From Candidatus Planktophila lacus (GTDB taxonomy: Bacteria; Actinomycetota; Actinomycetes; Nanopelagicales; Nanopelagicaceae), in NCBI RefSeq assembly GCF_002287925.1, contig NZ_CP016769.1, positions 744,001 through 808,000 on the forward strand: 64,000 nucleotides of DNA. The letters are read 5' to 3'. Position numbers and translations under genes: made by a program. A model generated the notes under the pieces. The model was not told the DNA's origin, did no database searches, and was given only the letters and a program-made list of their open reading frames with translations. Below are positions 1-8,896 of the stretch, piece by piece (position 1 is the first letter of the stretch; each line of letters begins with the position of its first letter).

Positions 1-253
1 CACCGAAACCAATAGTGATGACTAGATCTATCTCTGACACTGCTAGTTTGAGTTCTTCCTGGTCGACTGGTTTTCGAACGCTGATTCCACGATCTTTTGC
101 CCATATCGCAACTGGTGATTCCTTTAGCGAAAGCCCGCGACCTGCTGGTCGGTCGGGCTGAGTGATCACTGAGACAAGATCGTGTTCGCTCTTTAAGAGA
201 GCTTCAAGGGTGGGTAGAGCGACTTCTGGTGTTGCGGCAACTGCGATCTGCAC
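1..253 (-). CDS. fmt: Methionyl-tRNA formyltransferase, N-terminal part (runs off window)
   Basis: Transfers a formyl group from 10-formyl-tetrahydrofolate to initiator Met-tRNA. About 84 residues are present; the rest lies left of base 1. The visible part has the family's N-terminal Rossmann start: a beta strand (VQIAVAATPEVALPTLEAL), then HDLVSVITQPDRPAGRG, the conserved substrate loop. The start is a GTG at 253-251 that overlaps the def stop codon by one base (TAGTG), so it is probably translationally coupled. The def-fmt pair is the usual partnership for adding and later removing the N-formyl group. Confidence 0.9.
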   Translation of the reverse strand, partial: MQIAVAATPEVALPTLEALLKSEHDLVSVITQPDRPAGRGLSLKESPVAIWAKDRGISVRKPVDQEELKLAVSEIDLVITIGFG

Positions 254-813
254 TAAATGCTCTTCCCAAACATGTTATGCGGTGAAGTTTTAATGACTGG
301 GCCATTCCCGCCATCTAAAGCGGTGCCGAACCATTCTGATTCGCGGATCTCCTTCATCGCCAATTTGCGATCTTGAGCAGATAGGCGATCGATAAAGACA
401 ATTCCATCTAAATGATCGGTCTCATGCTGAAGGGCGCGAGCTAATAACTCAGTTCCTTCAACAGTAATTGGCTCCCCATACATATTAAATCCCTTAGCAA
501 CTGCGCGAAAAGCGCGCGGTGTCTCATAACTCAAAGCCGGGAAAGAGAGGCAACCTTCTTCACCATCTTGCAGTTCCGCACTTAAATCAAGCGTCGGATT
601 AATCAGATGACCGATCGCTTCATCTACATCCCAAACAAATACTCGTAGTGGGACACCTATTTGTGGCGCTGCTAGACCTGCACCCGGTGCTTCCAGCATG
701 GTGTCCGTTAAATCTTCAACCAGAGTTCGTAGTTCTTTATCAAAGTCGATAACCGCAGCTGCCGGAGTGGTCAGCACTGGATCGCCAAAGAGGCGGATCG
801 GTTGAATGGACAT
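253..813 (-). CDS. def: Peptide deformylase
   Basis: Removes the N-formyl group from new proteins; a cytosolic metal hydrolase. All three family motifs are visible: GAGLAAPQIG (about residues 44-53), EGCLSFP holding the Cys metal ligand, and QHETDHLDG holding the two His ligands and catalytic Glu. At 186 residues it has normal length. It lies 58 bases downstream of priA and overlaps fmt by one base. The ATG at 813 starts just before the first conserved residues (IRLFGDPVL), so the start is well supported. Confidence 0.97.
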   Translation of the reverse strand: MSIQPIRLFGDPVLTTPAAAVIDFDKELRTLVEDLTDTMLEAPGAGLAAPQIGVPLRVFVWDVDEAIGHLINPTLDLSAELQDGEEGCLSFPALSYETPRAFRAVAKGFNMYGEPITVEGTELLARALQHETDHLDGIVFIDRLSAQDRKLAMKEIRESEWFGTALDGGNGPVIKTSPHNMFGKSI

Positions 814-871
814 GTGCGAAGTCTATCTCAGCGCAGTAGTGAAAGAACTTATTAGCGCCTAGCAAACTTTG

Positions 872-2755
872 TTAAGAGAGTGAATATGGGTCGATTCGCA
901 CTTGCATCGCCTCTTTCTTGGCGATCGCGCGATGTTTTACAAACTCACCTACAAATTGTGTGAGATCGGCGAAGTCAAATTCCGACGCCGTCAAAATAAT
1001 TCTCGCCTTATCTCCGCCTCGTATTGATGGCCCCAAAACCTTTGTTGATGCAGGAATACGCGAATCAAGCAGAGCCTTCTTAAATCCTTCTGCGACCGTG
1101 CTCGCCTCAGAGGTAGCTAAATCGACAGTCAAAGGTCGCGTAAATGGTGGAAGATCTAAAGATTCAAGATCGGCAAGTTCACGTTTATACATATGCGCTG
1201 GATTCCAACTAGCCAGAGCAGCATTTATTGGGTGGCTACTATCGATCGCAACTAAAACTGGTGCTCCTGGTTTTACCTGCCCCGCCGCCTCAAAGAAAGC
1301 TTCGCGAGATCGTTCCTGACCTCGCAGATCAGAGTACGAAAAGAAAGATCCTCCCTCAAGAAGGACTGCCGCCGAATATCCACCTTCACATCTTGGCGCC
1401 ATTCCCTGCGTTGCAATAACTAGCGAACTCTTACCGGTGACTTCTTTAACCGGTGTATCAGCATCCGAATTAATTACGGGGAATCCTGGAAAAGCTCGTC
1501 CAATTTCCTCAGCGTGACGGATCGCTCCCCTGCCAAGCAAAACCAACTTGTCCTCGTTGCACCATTTACATTTCCGTGTCGAGAAAGTCGTTGAACAATG
1601 TACGCAAGTAGGCGGAGCGCTCTGGTTCGAGCGCGAGAGTTTTCCACCACAAGGGCAGATCGCTAGATTGCGACATTTCTTACACATTAATGCACTGGCA
1701 TAACCCTTCTTCGGGACTAAGAAAAGTACTGACCCCGACTTTAAAGCGGTTCGGATTGGAGAAAAGATTCGCTCCGGTAACAACTCTGAATTACCTTGCG
1801 GAAATGTTGATACCTGCAGACGCGCTTTCTTACTTAAGAATTTCACCGAACTGGAATCGATGGCCCGAGCCATTTCAAGTGAAGGTGAATAGCCAACAAA
1901 ATAAAGGTTTAATTCCTCTTCGCTCTGACGCAGAAGGGCGACATCTCGCACATTCCAGCCTGGATGACGTGGTTCATAATGGCTCTGTGAATTCTCGCGA
2001 TAGACAATCAAGGTAGCTAAATCAGGCGGAGTCAAAAAGATCGCACTCCGGGTACCGATAATAATCTGGCCCGATTTGTTGATAGCAGTGAGGTAATTTG
2101 AATAGCGGTGGGTACGTGACAACGACGAAGTCAGAATGAGAGCGTCCGGAATCTCCACTTTGAGAAGTTCTAACTCGCGATCTTCTGGAACGATAATTAG
2201 AACGGAACCCTTTGCTTGAGCTTTCTGCGCGAATTCACTTAAGCGCTTTAAGGGATCTTCATGCGGCGCTAGATGTAGATAGGTAACTTCCCCTTTTCCT
2301 TTGTTCGCCAAATCTTTCGTTGTCGAACTTCTGAATTCGGTGGTGAAAGCTTTATCGACGCTAGCCACCCGCGCCGGTATGGCGCTTCTAATTACATCGA
2401 ATTGATTACAGATCCAACGCTTGGAGATTGCTGAAATCAGAGCTATTAGAGCTGGAGTCGCAACTATTTCCTCTGAAATTACAGATGAGATGAACTTTAG
2501 ATTGGTGATCTCGCTCTTATCTGATCGCTCCAGTACTAGCGCTTCAACATCGCGACCAGCAAATGGAACACCGACGCGGATTCCAGGCTTTACCAATTGC
2601 GAAAGCCGTTCAGGTACCAAGTAGTCGTATGTTCCATCTAAATGGCTTACCGAAGTATCGACCCAAACTTTGACAAAGGCAGCATGCTGCGCCTGAGCGC
2701 TATCGACTCGCTTTACTTCTTCCCGCTTTAAGCGAAGTGGACGCGCCGTAGCCAC
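872..2755 (-). CDS. priA: Primosomal protein N' (PriA), helicase-dead actinobacterial type
   Basis: PriA restarts collapsed replication forks by recognising branched DNA. This 627-residue protein keeps the N-terminal DNA-binding domain (FVKVWVDTSVSHLDGTYDYLVP) and the paired zinc-binding cysteine motifs in the C-terminal half (CKKCRNLAICPC, then CVHC and CKWC). The helicase core is degenerate: there is no GxTGSGKT Walker A, and the DEEH position reads YRENSQSHYEPRHP. Loss of helicase motifs is known for actinobacterial PriA, so this is a lineage trait rather than a fresh pseudogene. The start is a GTG at 2755; the gene lies 14 bases after metK. Confidence 0.88.
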   Translation of the reverse strand: MATARPLRLKREEVKRVDSAQAQHAAFVKVWVDTSVSHLDGTYDYLVPERLSQLVKPGIRVGVPFAGRDVEALVLERSDKSEITNLKFISSVISEEIVATPALIALISAISKRWICNQFDVIRSAIPARVASVDKAFTTEFRSSTTKDLANKGKGEVTYLHLAPHEDPLKRLSEFAQKAQAKGSVLIIVPEDRELELLKVEIPDALILTSSLSRTHRYSNYLTAINKSGQIIIGTRSAIFLTPPDLATLIVYRENSQSHYEPRHPGWNVRDVALLRQSEEELNLYFVGYSPSLEMARAIDSSSVKFLSKKARLQVSTFPQGNSELLPERIFSPIRTALKSGSVLFLVPKKGYASALMCKKCRNLAICPCGGKLSRSNQSAPPTCVHCSTTFSTRKCKWCNEDKLVLLGRGAIRHAEEIGRAFPGFPVINSDADTPVKEVTGKSSLVIATQGMAPRCEGGYSAAVLLEGGSFFSYSDLRGQERSREAFFEAAGQVKPGAPVLVAIDSSHPINAALASWNPAHMYKRELADLESLDLPPFTRPLTVDLATSEASTVAEGFKKALLDSRIPASTKVLGPSIRGGDKARIILTASEFDFADLTQFVGEFVKHRAIAKKEAMQVRIDPYSLS

Positions 2756-2769
2756 GGCGTTACTTCTCT

Positions 2770-3960
2770 TTAGTTAACAGCAGCGCGTAGCGCATCGACT
2801 CGCGAAGTTGATTCCCATGTGAAGTTAGGGAGTTCGCGACCAAAGTGGCCGTACGCAGCAGTTTGTGAATAGATTGGACGAAGCAGATTTAGATCGCGAA
2901 TAATGGCAGCAGGACGTAGATCAAAGACCGTGGTCACAGCATCTTGAATCTTCTGAACAGGAACAGTTTCAGTTCCAAAAGTTTCAACAAAGACGCCAAC
3001 TGGTTGTGCTTTACCAATTGCATAGGCAACCTGTACTTCGCAGCGACGTGCCAGTCCTGCGGCAACGACGTTCTTAGCTACCCAACGCATTGCATATGCA
3101 GCAGAGCGGTCAACCTTTGAAGGATCCTTACCCGAAAATGCTCCTCCGCCGTGGCGGGCCATTCCACCATAAGTATCTACGATGATCTTGCGACCGGTAA
3201 GTCCTGCATCTCCCATTGGACCACCGATTACGAATCGACCGGTTGGATTAATCAAGGTACGCATATCTTTACGAGGTAGATCGATCTTGGAAAGCACAGG
3301 TTCAATAACGTGTTCAATAATTTCAGGGGTTAACTTCTTTGCAACATCTACTTCTTCAGCATGCTGACTTGAGATAACAACTGTGTCTAGGGCAACCGCT
3401 TTATCGCCATCGTATTCGATCGTTACTTGAGTCTTGCCATCAGGGCGCAGGTAGCCAAGTGCTCCTGATTTACGCACCTTAGATAGCTGCTGCGCAAGCT
3501 CGTGGGCCAACCAGATCGGAAGTGGCATCAACTCTTTAGTGTCATCGCACGCGTAACCAAACATCAAACCTTGATCTCCGGCACCTTGCAGATCCAGTGG
3601 ATCAGCAGAAGACGCAACTCGATTTTCGTAAGCGTCATCTACTCCCTGGGCGATATCTTGCGATTGCTGACCAATGGAAATAGATACACCACAACTGTTC
3701 CCATCAAAACCCTTAACTGAAGAGTCGTATCCAATGCCAATGACGGTGTCGCGAACGATGCCCATGACATCTGCATATCCGTTAGTTGTTACTTCACCAG
3801 CAACATGTACTTGACCTGTAGTGATAAGAGTTTCTACCGCAACGCGACTTGAAGGATCTTGAGAGAGAAGTGAATCTAAGATCGCATCCGAGATTTGATC
3901 GGCGATCTTATCTGGATGGCCTTCCGTGACAGATTCGGAGGTAAATAGACGCTTTGACAT
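2770..3960 (-). CDS. metK: S-adenosylmethionine synthetase
   Basis: Makes S-adenosylmethionine from methionine and ATP in the cytosol. The 396-residue protein has the standard family length and the three-domain pattern: [16 protein letters not shown] near the N terminus (ATP and metal binding), [12 protein letters not shown] (hexapeptide signature region), and [19 protein letters not shown] (second signature). It follows coaBC after only four bases, so there is no room for a SAM-type riboswitch directly upstream and the gene is probably read from the long upstream transcript. Confidence 0.98.
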   Translation of the reverse strand: MSKRLFTSESVTEGHPDKIADQISDAILDSLLSQDPSSRVAVETLITTGQVHVAGEVTTNGYADVMGIVRDTVIGIGYDSSVKGFDGNSCGVSISIGQQSQDIAQGVDDAYENRVASSADPLDLQGAGDQGLMFGYACDDTKELMPLPIWLAHELAQQLSKVRKSGALGYLRPDGKTQVTIEYDGDKAVALDTVVISSQHAEEVDVAKKLTPEIIEHVIEPVLSKIDLPRKDMRTLINPTGRFVIGGPMGDAGLTGRKIIVDTYGGMARHGGGAFSGKDPSKVDRSAAYAMRWVAKNVVAAGLARRCEVQVAYAIGKAQPVGVFVETFGTETVPVQKIQDAVTTVFDLRPAAIIRDLNLLRPIYSQTAAYGHFGRELPNFTWESTSRVDALRAAVN

Positions 3961-3964
3961 GGGC

Positions 3965-5161
3965 TTAACCTAACTGAATAAGGGCTTGGTCGAGGAGAAG
4001 TTCGGCCAGCGAGTCCTTGCTTGAAGTTGGTACTTCAATTTGAGCGCCATTGCTCGTTAAAACAATTCCTTGAGTCTCAGTAGCGCCGAATATGGCGCCT
4101 TCTGAAACATCGTTGAGATAGAGAATATTAGCGCCTTTAGCCACTAACTTTGCTTTAGCGATCTCAATATCCAGTGATGTCTCTGCGGCAAAGGCGACAA
4201 CTATCTGTTTATCCCTTAGGCGAGCGATTGATTTCAGTAGATCTGGATTCTCTGATAACTCGATCTGTTGCAGATCGCCCTTCTTTATCTTGCCTTCGGA
4301 ATACTGCGAAGGTCTAGCATCTGCAACCGCCGCGCTCATGACCAATACATCGGTCTTTGGAAATTCTTCTTCCAAAAATTGGTGCATTTCAATAGCGGTT
4401 TCAACAGGTATAACTCGCACACCCTGCAGAGTTCGAGACTCTTCTTCAGTTAACTGTGAATTAGCCATAATCAAAGTTACTTCCGCACCGCGATTTAGCG
4501 CAGCGCTAGCAACTGCCGCGCCTTGTCGGCCACTGGAACGGTTTCCGATATAGCGAACCGGATCGATCGACTCACGAGTTCCACCAGCGGTAACCAGAAC
4601 TTTGCGACCTAAGTAATCCTTCTTTGCGCCTATCGCTTCTTCAAATTTTTCAATGATTGCTGCTGTTTCCGGAAATCTACCCGGACCGATGTCATCGCCA
4701 GTAAGTCGACCTACCTCAGGCTCCATAACTTTAAATCCGCGCGATCTAAGGGTTGCTACGTTCGCGACAGTGGCGGGATCTAGCCACATCTGCGGATGCA
4801 TGGCGGGCACGACCAGAATTGGTACATCGATTGCGAGTATTAGATTTGTTAATAGATCGTCCGCTCGACCAGCTGCGATGCGCGCGATGAGGTCAGCAGT
4901 AGCTGGAGCGATGATTGCGCAATCCGCATCTTTGGCAAGTGAGATATGGCGAACTTCATCAACGCGTTCCCAAACCTGCGTAGTGACCGGTCTGCCAGAG
5001 AGCGCTTCCCAGGTAGCTGCACCAACGAAGTTAAGGCTTGATGGAGTTGGAACAACAGTTACGAGATAGCCGCGATCCTGCAGACGACGAAGTAGATCGC
5101 AAGATTTATAGGCAGCGATGCCTCCGCCAACTCCGAGAATTACTTCTCGAGCGCGCGCCAT
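3965..5161 (-). CDS. coaBC: Bifunctional phosphopantothenoylcysteine decarboxylase / phosphopantothenate-cysteine ligase
   Basis: Carries out two consecutive steps of coenzyme A synthesis. The N-terminal flavoprotein half (about 1-185) shows [18 protein letters not shown] and the PAMHPQMW substrate motif, the common actinobacterial form of PxMNxxMW. The C-terminal ligase half begins near [19 protein letters not shown] and includes [10 protein letters not shown] and FAAETS. The length of 398 residues is typical. It lies 24 bases after rpoZ and 4 before metK. Confidence 0.96.
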   Translation of the reverse strand: MARAREVILGVGGGIAAYKSCDLLRRLQDRGYLVTVVPTPSSLNFVGAATWEALSGRPVTTQVWERVDEVRHISLAKDADCAIIAPATADLIARIAAGRADDLLTNLILAIDVPILVVPAMHPQMWLDPATVANVATLRSRGFKVMEPEVGRLTGDDIGPGRFPETAAIIEKFEEAIGAKKDYLGRKVLVTAGGTRESIDPVRYIGNRSSGRQGAAVASAALNRGAEVTLIMANSQLTEEESRTLQGVRVIPVETAIEMHQFLEEEFPKTDVLVMSAAVADARPSQYSEGKIKKGDLQQIELSENPDLLKSIARLRDKQIVVAFAAETSLDIEIAKAKLVAKGANILYLNDVSEGAIFGATETQGIVLTSNGAQIEVPTSSKDSLAELLLDQALIQLG

Positions 5162-5185
5162 GACTTAAACCTAATTAAAGGCTAA

Positions 5186-5434
5186 TTAAGCAGTTGGCTC
5201 GAGGTTTTCGATGGTCAAGAGACCTTCGTTGATTTCGCGGAGCGCGATTGAGAGAGGCTTCTCGTGAACGTGGGTCTCAACTAGCGGACCAACATATTCA
5301 AGTAAGCCTTCTCCGAGTTGTGAATAGTAAGCGTTGATCTGACGTGCACGCTTTGCCGCATATAGAACGAGGCTGTACTTAGAACCGCTCTTCTCGAGAA
5401 GTTCGTCGATTGGTGGATTAGTGATGCCGTCCAT
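5186..5434 (-). CDS. rpoZ: RNA polymerase omega subunit
   Basis: Small subunit that helps assemble RNA polymerase by clamping beta-prime. The 82-residue protein carries the family pattern [20 protein letters not shown] followed by [12 protein letters not shown], and its gmk-rpoZ-coaBC-metK-priA context is the standard actinobacterial one. A strong ribosome binding site (GGAGG, complement near 5440-5444) precedes the ATG. The 73-base gap upstream (5435-5507) is one of the larger gaps in this run and may hold an internal promoter, but no clear -35/-10 pair was found. Confidence 0.95.
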   Translation of the reverse strand: MDGITNPPIDELLEKSGSKYSLVLYAAKRARQINAYYSQLGEGLLEYVGPLVETHVHEKPLSIALREINEGLLTIENLEPTA

Positions 5435-5507
5435 TTGCGCCTCCAGTAATAATTGCTAACTGCTTCTAAAAGTAATTTGCTCGGAAAACGGTTAAATAAC
5501 AGAAGCC

Positions 5508-6386
5508 CTAGCGTTGAGTCACCAATGATATCAGGTGAGCGACGACTTCTTCTACTCGCTCATTTACCAAGGAAATATCGAAAAAACCAGCCTGGGCTAG
5601 CTCTTCTTGCGCCAACTCTAAACGCGCCGCCCGTCGCTCTGGTGAATCAGTACCGCGTCCTTCTAACCGTGAAACTAACTCTTCCCATGATGGCGGCTCG
5701 AGAAATACAAGTACCGCTTCAGGGGCACGTTCTTTAACTTGCTTGGCGCCAGCAATTTCAATTTCAAGAAGAACGCTCTTTCCATCGCGGAGTGCATCTT
5801 CAACCGGCTTGCGAGGAGTTCCGTAACGAGCGCCTGCAAAATTTGCCCATTCTAAGAAGAGCGCACTTTTAACTGCGTTATCAAATTCTTCATCCGTATA
5901 GAAGAAGTAGTCCACGCCATCTACTTCGTTGTGGCGAGCCGTTCTTGTAGTTGCGGAGATGCTAACCCAGAACTCTCCGGACTCTCGTAGAACTTTTGCA
6001 ACAGTGCTCTTTCCGACTCCCCCAGGCCCAGAGAGAACCAGAAGTTTGCCGCGTTGTGCAGCAGCTACACGATCAGGAAATTCCTTCAATAAGTTCTCGC
6101 GCTGTGAAACTCCCAATCCTTGAATTCTTCTAGTTGGGGAAATATTCAACTTCTCTAGTATTGCTAGAGCACGAACCTTGCCAACGCCTGCGAAAGATTC
6201 GAGAAGTTCAGCTACACGCATCTTGGCGATCGCTTCATCATTTACCGCAAGGGTCAGAATTGCAGAGAGAGAAAGTTCGCCTGCCTTTACTCGCGCTTTG
6301 ATCGCCGCTCTCACCTGACGAGCCGCAGTCGATTTGGCCAGCGCCGCTGATCTCTGTGCGGGAGTTAACTGTGGAGGCGTTGGCAT
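5508..6386 (-). CDS. gmk: Fused mycobacterial-type integration host factor (mIHF) and guanylate kinase
   Basis: One 292-residue reading frame joins two proteins that are normally separate neighbours in actinobacteria. Residues 1 to about 104 are mIHF, a nucleoid DNA-binding protein: PPQLTPAQRSAALAKSTAAR at the start and LLESFAGVGKVRALAILEKL, the helix-two-turn-helix DNA-binding element, at 61-80. Residues 112-292 are guanylate kinase (GMP + ATP to GDP + ADP), with P-loop GPGGVGKST at 120-128, SATTRTARHNEVDGVDYFF for GMP binding, and the lid and core regions. No stop codon or frame change separates them. The ATG at 6386 is chosen because it gives the canonical mIHF N terminus; an in-frame start at 6422 would overlap pyrF. 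Confidence 0.93.
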   Translation of the reverse strand: MPTPPQLTPAQRSAALAKSTAARQVRAAIKARVKAGELSLSAILTLAVNDEAIAKMRVAELLESFAGVGKVRALAILEKLNISPTRRIQGLGVSQRENLLKEFPDRVAAAQRGKLLVLSGPGGVGKSTVAKVLRESGEFWVSISATTRTARHNEVDGVDYFFYTDEEFDNAVKSALFLEWANFAGARYGTPRKPVEDALRDGKSVLLEIEIAGAKQVKERAPEAVLVFLEPPSWEELVSRLEGRGTDSPERRAARLELAQEELAQAGFFDISLVNERVEEVVAHLISLVTQR

Positions 6387-6396
6387 ACGCGAAAGT

Positions 6397-7101
6397 CTAG
6401 TTACTGAGAATTTCACTAGCAATCGCCGCGGCTTTATCGCGCAACGCTTGTGGACCTTGGCTCCAGGCTGATGTTATTGGGCGACCAATCACAACATAAT
6501 TTGCGCCTTGCGCAATTGCATCTGCCGGAGTCATTGTTCGCTTCTGATCGTCTGAGCCAACTTCCGTTAATGGTCGAACTCCAGGAGTAATGATTATTGG
6601 CTCTGTACCTACCGCGCTGCGAATCGCGGCTGTTTCAAGTGGTGAGCAAACCAATGACTTAGCGCCAGCTGACACGGCCATCTTTGCTAAGGCGACCGCA
6701 CTTTCTAGAGCCGGGCTTGCAAAACCTACTTCGAAAAGATCTTCTTCAGATAGCGAAGTCAAGATGGTTACAGCGGTAACGCTAACCTGCGGAACTGCAG
6801 TCGCTGCAGCTTTAACCATCTCGCGTCCACCGCTTGCATGCACCGTCAAAAATTTTGGAGATAAGTGAGAGATCGCCTTCGCTGCTCCCGCAACGGTGTG
6901 AGGGATATCGTGCAGCTTTAGATCAAGAAAGATCTCGGCACCGGTCTTTTCGATAATCCTTGAAACGCCAGCGCTGCCAAAGTTTAGATAGAACTCGAGT
7001 CCGAGTTTGTAGACCGACACTGAGCCCTTTGTATTCTCGATCCATGCCAGCGCTGTATCAAAATCTGAGGTATCAACCGCCAGAATTATGGGTGCTTTCA
7101 T
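6397..7101 (-). CDS. pyrF: Orotidine 5'-phosphate decarboxylase
   Basis: Last step of UMP synthesis. The catalytic motif reads FLDLKLHDIPHTV, matching the DxKxxD signature of the short type 1 enzyme, and the phosphate-binding end reads ITPGVRP and IGRPITSA. At 234 residues it fits type 1 rather than the longer type 2 common in mycobacteria. It overlaps pyrD by four bases (ATGA) and precedes the mIHF-Gmk fusion by ten bases, so it belongs to the same transcript. Confidence 0.96.
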   Translation of the reverse strand: MKAPIILAVDTSDFDTALAWIENTKGSVSVYKLGLEFYLNFGSAGVSRIIEKTGAEIFLDLKLHDIPHTVAGAAKAISHLSPKFLTVHASGGREMVKAAATAVPQVSVTAVTILTSLSEEDLFEVGFASPALESAVALAKMAVSAGAKSLVCSPLETAAIRSAVGTEPIIITPGVRPLTEVGSDDQKRTMTPADAIAQGANYVVIGRPITSAWSQGPQALRDKAAAIASEILSN

Positions 7102-8051
7102 GGCGTATCCGTTCTGTGTGCATATCCAATTGCAGATTTCAGAGATGTGAATCCCTTGGATATCAATAACTGCTGCAATTGGTTTTGAATATCAATTAGA
7201 GCATGTGGATTTCCGAAACTTGCTGTTCCTACAGAAACACCTGATGCTCCGGCAAGGATAAGTTCGAAGGCATCGCGACCACTGGTTACCCCACCCATTC
7301 CGAGAATTGGCACGTTCGGTAGCGCTTGATGTACCTGGTAAATAGCCCGAACTGCGACGGGGCGAATTGCAGGACCAGATAGGCCGCCGGTCTTTCCGCC
7401 AAGGTGCGGACGCATTGAATCAACGTTGATAACCATTCCAAGAACGGTGTTGATCAAGGCAAGTGCATCGGCCCCAGATTCAACTACTCCCGCTGCAATC
7501 GATGGAAGGTCAGTTACATCTGGAGATAGCTTTGCGATGATCGGAAGGTCTCCCCCAATAATTCTGCGCACACCGTCGATAACGCGGCGTGAAGCTTCCG
7601 GATCGCAGGCAAAGACTAGACCGCGATTTTCAACATTTGGACAAGAGATATTTACTTCCAAAGCGCTGATCCCTGCAACTGAGCGAACCTTGCGCGCTAA
7701 AGTTGCATATTCCTCAACCGTTTCTCCCGCGATCGAAACAATTACTCGTGCTTTTTCTTCAATGAGCCATGGCACGTCATTGGCAAGAAAAGCATCAATT
7801 CCTGGACCTTGTAAACCGATTGAGTTAAGCATTCCTGAAGGAGTCTCTGCCATACGCGGCGTTGGTCGCCCGTGACGCGGTTTATTCATGACCGACTTCG
7901 TTACGACCGCACCGATCTGGTTTAGTGGAAAGAACTGCGCCAACTCTTTACCAGAACTAGCGCAACCACTTGCGGTGAAGATCGGTGAGGCAAAATAAGC
8001 ATTTCCTAGAGTTGTCGCAAAGTCGAAGTTTTCTCCATTAATTAAGGTCAT
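7098..8051 (-). CDS. pyrD: Dihydroorotate dehydrogenase, class 1B catalytic subunit
   Basis: Oxidises dihydroorotate to orotate with FMN; class 1B enzymes pass electrons through PyrK to NAD. Visible features are ASGCASSGKELAQFF near the N terminus, the NISCPN loop with the active-site Cys typical of class 1, and GMGGVTSGRDAFE for FMN phosphate binding. The ATG at 8051 gives 317 residues and a four-base ATGA overlap with pyrK; an upstream in-frame start at 8087 would add 12 residues overlapping pyrK. The neighbouring pyrK supports the 1B assignment. Confidence 0.95.
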   Translation of the reverse strand: MTLINGENFDFATTLGNAYFASPIFTASGCASSGKELAQFFPLNQIGAVVTKSVMNKPRHGRPTPRMAETPSGMLNSIGLQGPGIDAFLANDVPWLIEEKARVIVSIAGETVEEYATLARKVRSVAGISALEVNISCPNVENRGLVFACDPEASRRVIDGVRRIIGGDLPIIAKLSPDVTDLPSIAAGVVESGADALALINTVLGMVINVDSMRPHLGGKTGGLSGPAIRPVAVRAIYQVHQALPNVPILGMGGVTSGRDAFELILAGASGVSVGTASFGNPHALIDIQNQLQQLLISKGFTSLKSAIGYAHRTDTP

Positions 8052-8896
8052 TGCTGCACCTGCGGAGTCTGTCCAACCAAGTGCCATTGCACGTCAGCGC
8101 CATCCATTACCGGACCATCAATACAAGAACGCAACATGGAAACTTGTCCATCGCTGCCCTTTACCGGCAAGACACAGGTCATGCAAATACCAATGCCACA
8201 AGCCATCGCTTCTTCAACCGCGCACTGATGAACAACATCGGTTCCTTCGGTGAGTTTAGATATGGCAGACAGCATTCCCATAGGGCCACATGAATAAATA
8301 ACGTCAACGCTGCCGGCCTTGATCAAGTCAACGATTGGCTCGGTAACTCTTCCAGTCTGACCCATGGTTCCATCTTCGGTATAAATCTTTAGCGAGTTAA
8401 CCGAACGCTTGCCCTCCATCGGTGCGTAAATCTTTCCTCCGGTAGATGCACCTAGCAACATATCCACCTTGCAGCCACGAGATTTCAAAACTTCTGCAAG
8501 CCCGAAGAGCGGCGCTGACCCATAACCACCGCCAACTAGGAGCGCGTTGACAGGAGATGTAGGGATGCCGAAGGCGGTTCCAAGTGGCGCGACAATATCT
8601 ATTTCAGAACCTTCTGGTTGGGAACATAACCATTGAGAACCGCTACCGTGAGGAGCTGCAATTAACTCCATCGTTCCACCAAATGAAGTGCTTTCTGCAA
8701 CGCGTGAAATAGCGAATGCGCGACGAAGAATCATCCGTGAACTGTCTCCGCCAACCTTGATCGCTACAAAGTTTCCCGGTTTACAGACTTTTACTAGGTC
8801 GCCAACACCGAGGAGTATCTGATGGTATTGACCGACGCGTTTATTTGATAGCACTGTTGCGAATGCGTGTGTCGCACCACGATTTATAGACGTCAT
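8048..8896 (-). CDS. pyrK: Dihydroorotate dehydrogenase electron transfer subunit
   Basis: FAD and [2Fe-2S] subunit that connects PyrD to NAD. The 282-residue protein has the flavin-binding RRAFAIS segment, the glycine-rich GGGYGSAPLFGL nucleotide-binding turn, and a C-terminal cysteine cluster (CGIGICMTC followed by a later Cys) for the iron-sulphur centre. The chosen ATG at 8896 overlaps the carB stop by one base (TAATG); an ATG five codons upstream is possible but overlaps carB further. Placement between carB and pyrD fits its role. Confidence 0.94.
   Translation of the reverse strand: MTSINRGATHAFATVLSNKRVGQYHQILLGVGDLVKVCKPGNFVAIKVGGDSSRMILRRAFAISRVAESTSFGGTMELIAAPHGSGSQWLCSQPEGSEIDIVAPLGTAFGIPTSPVNALLVGGGYGSAPLFGLAEVLKSRGCKVDMLLGASTGGKIYAPMEGKRSVNSLKIYTEDGTMGQTGRVTEPIVDLIKAGSVDVIYSCGPMGMLSAISKLTEGTDVVHQCAVEEAMACGIGICMTCVLPVKGSDGQVSMLRSCIDGPVMDGADVQWHLVGQTPQVQQ

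Noticed and set aside
3961-3964. SAM riboswitch before metK
   Set aside because: Only four bases separate coaBC and metK, too little for a riboswitch.
4653-5069. 138-residue plus-strand frame opposite coaBC
   Set aside because: It is an antisense shadow of a strongly conserved gene, Ser/Ala/Arg-rich, and matches no family.
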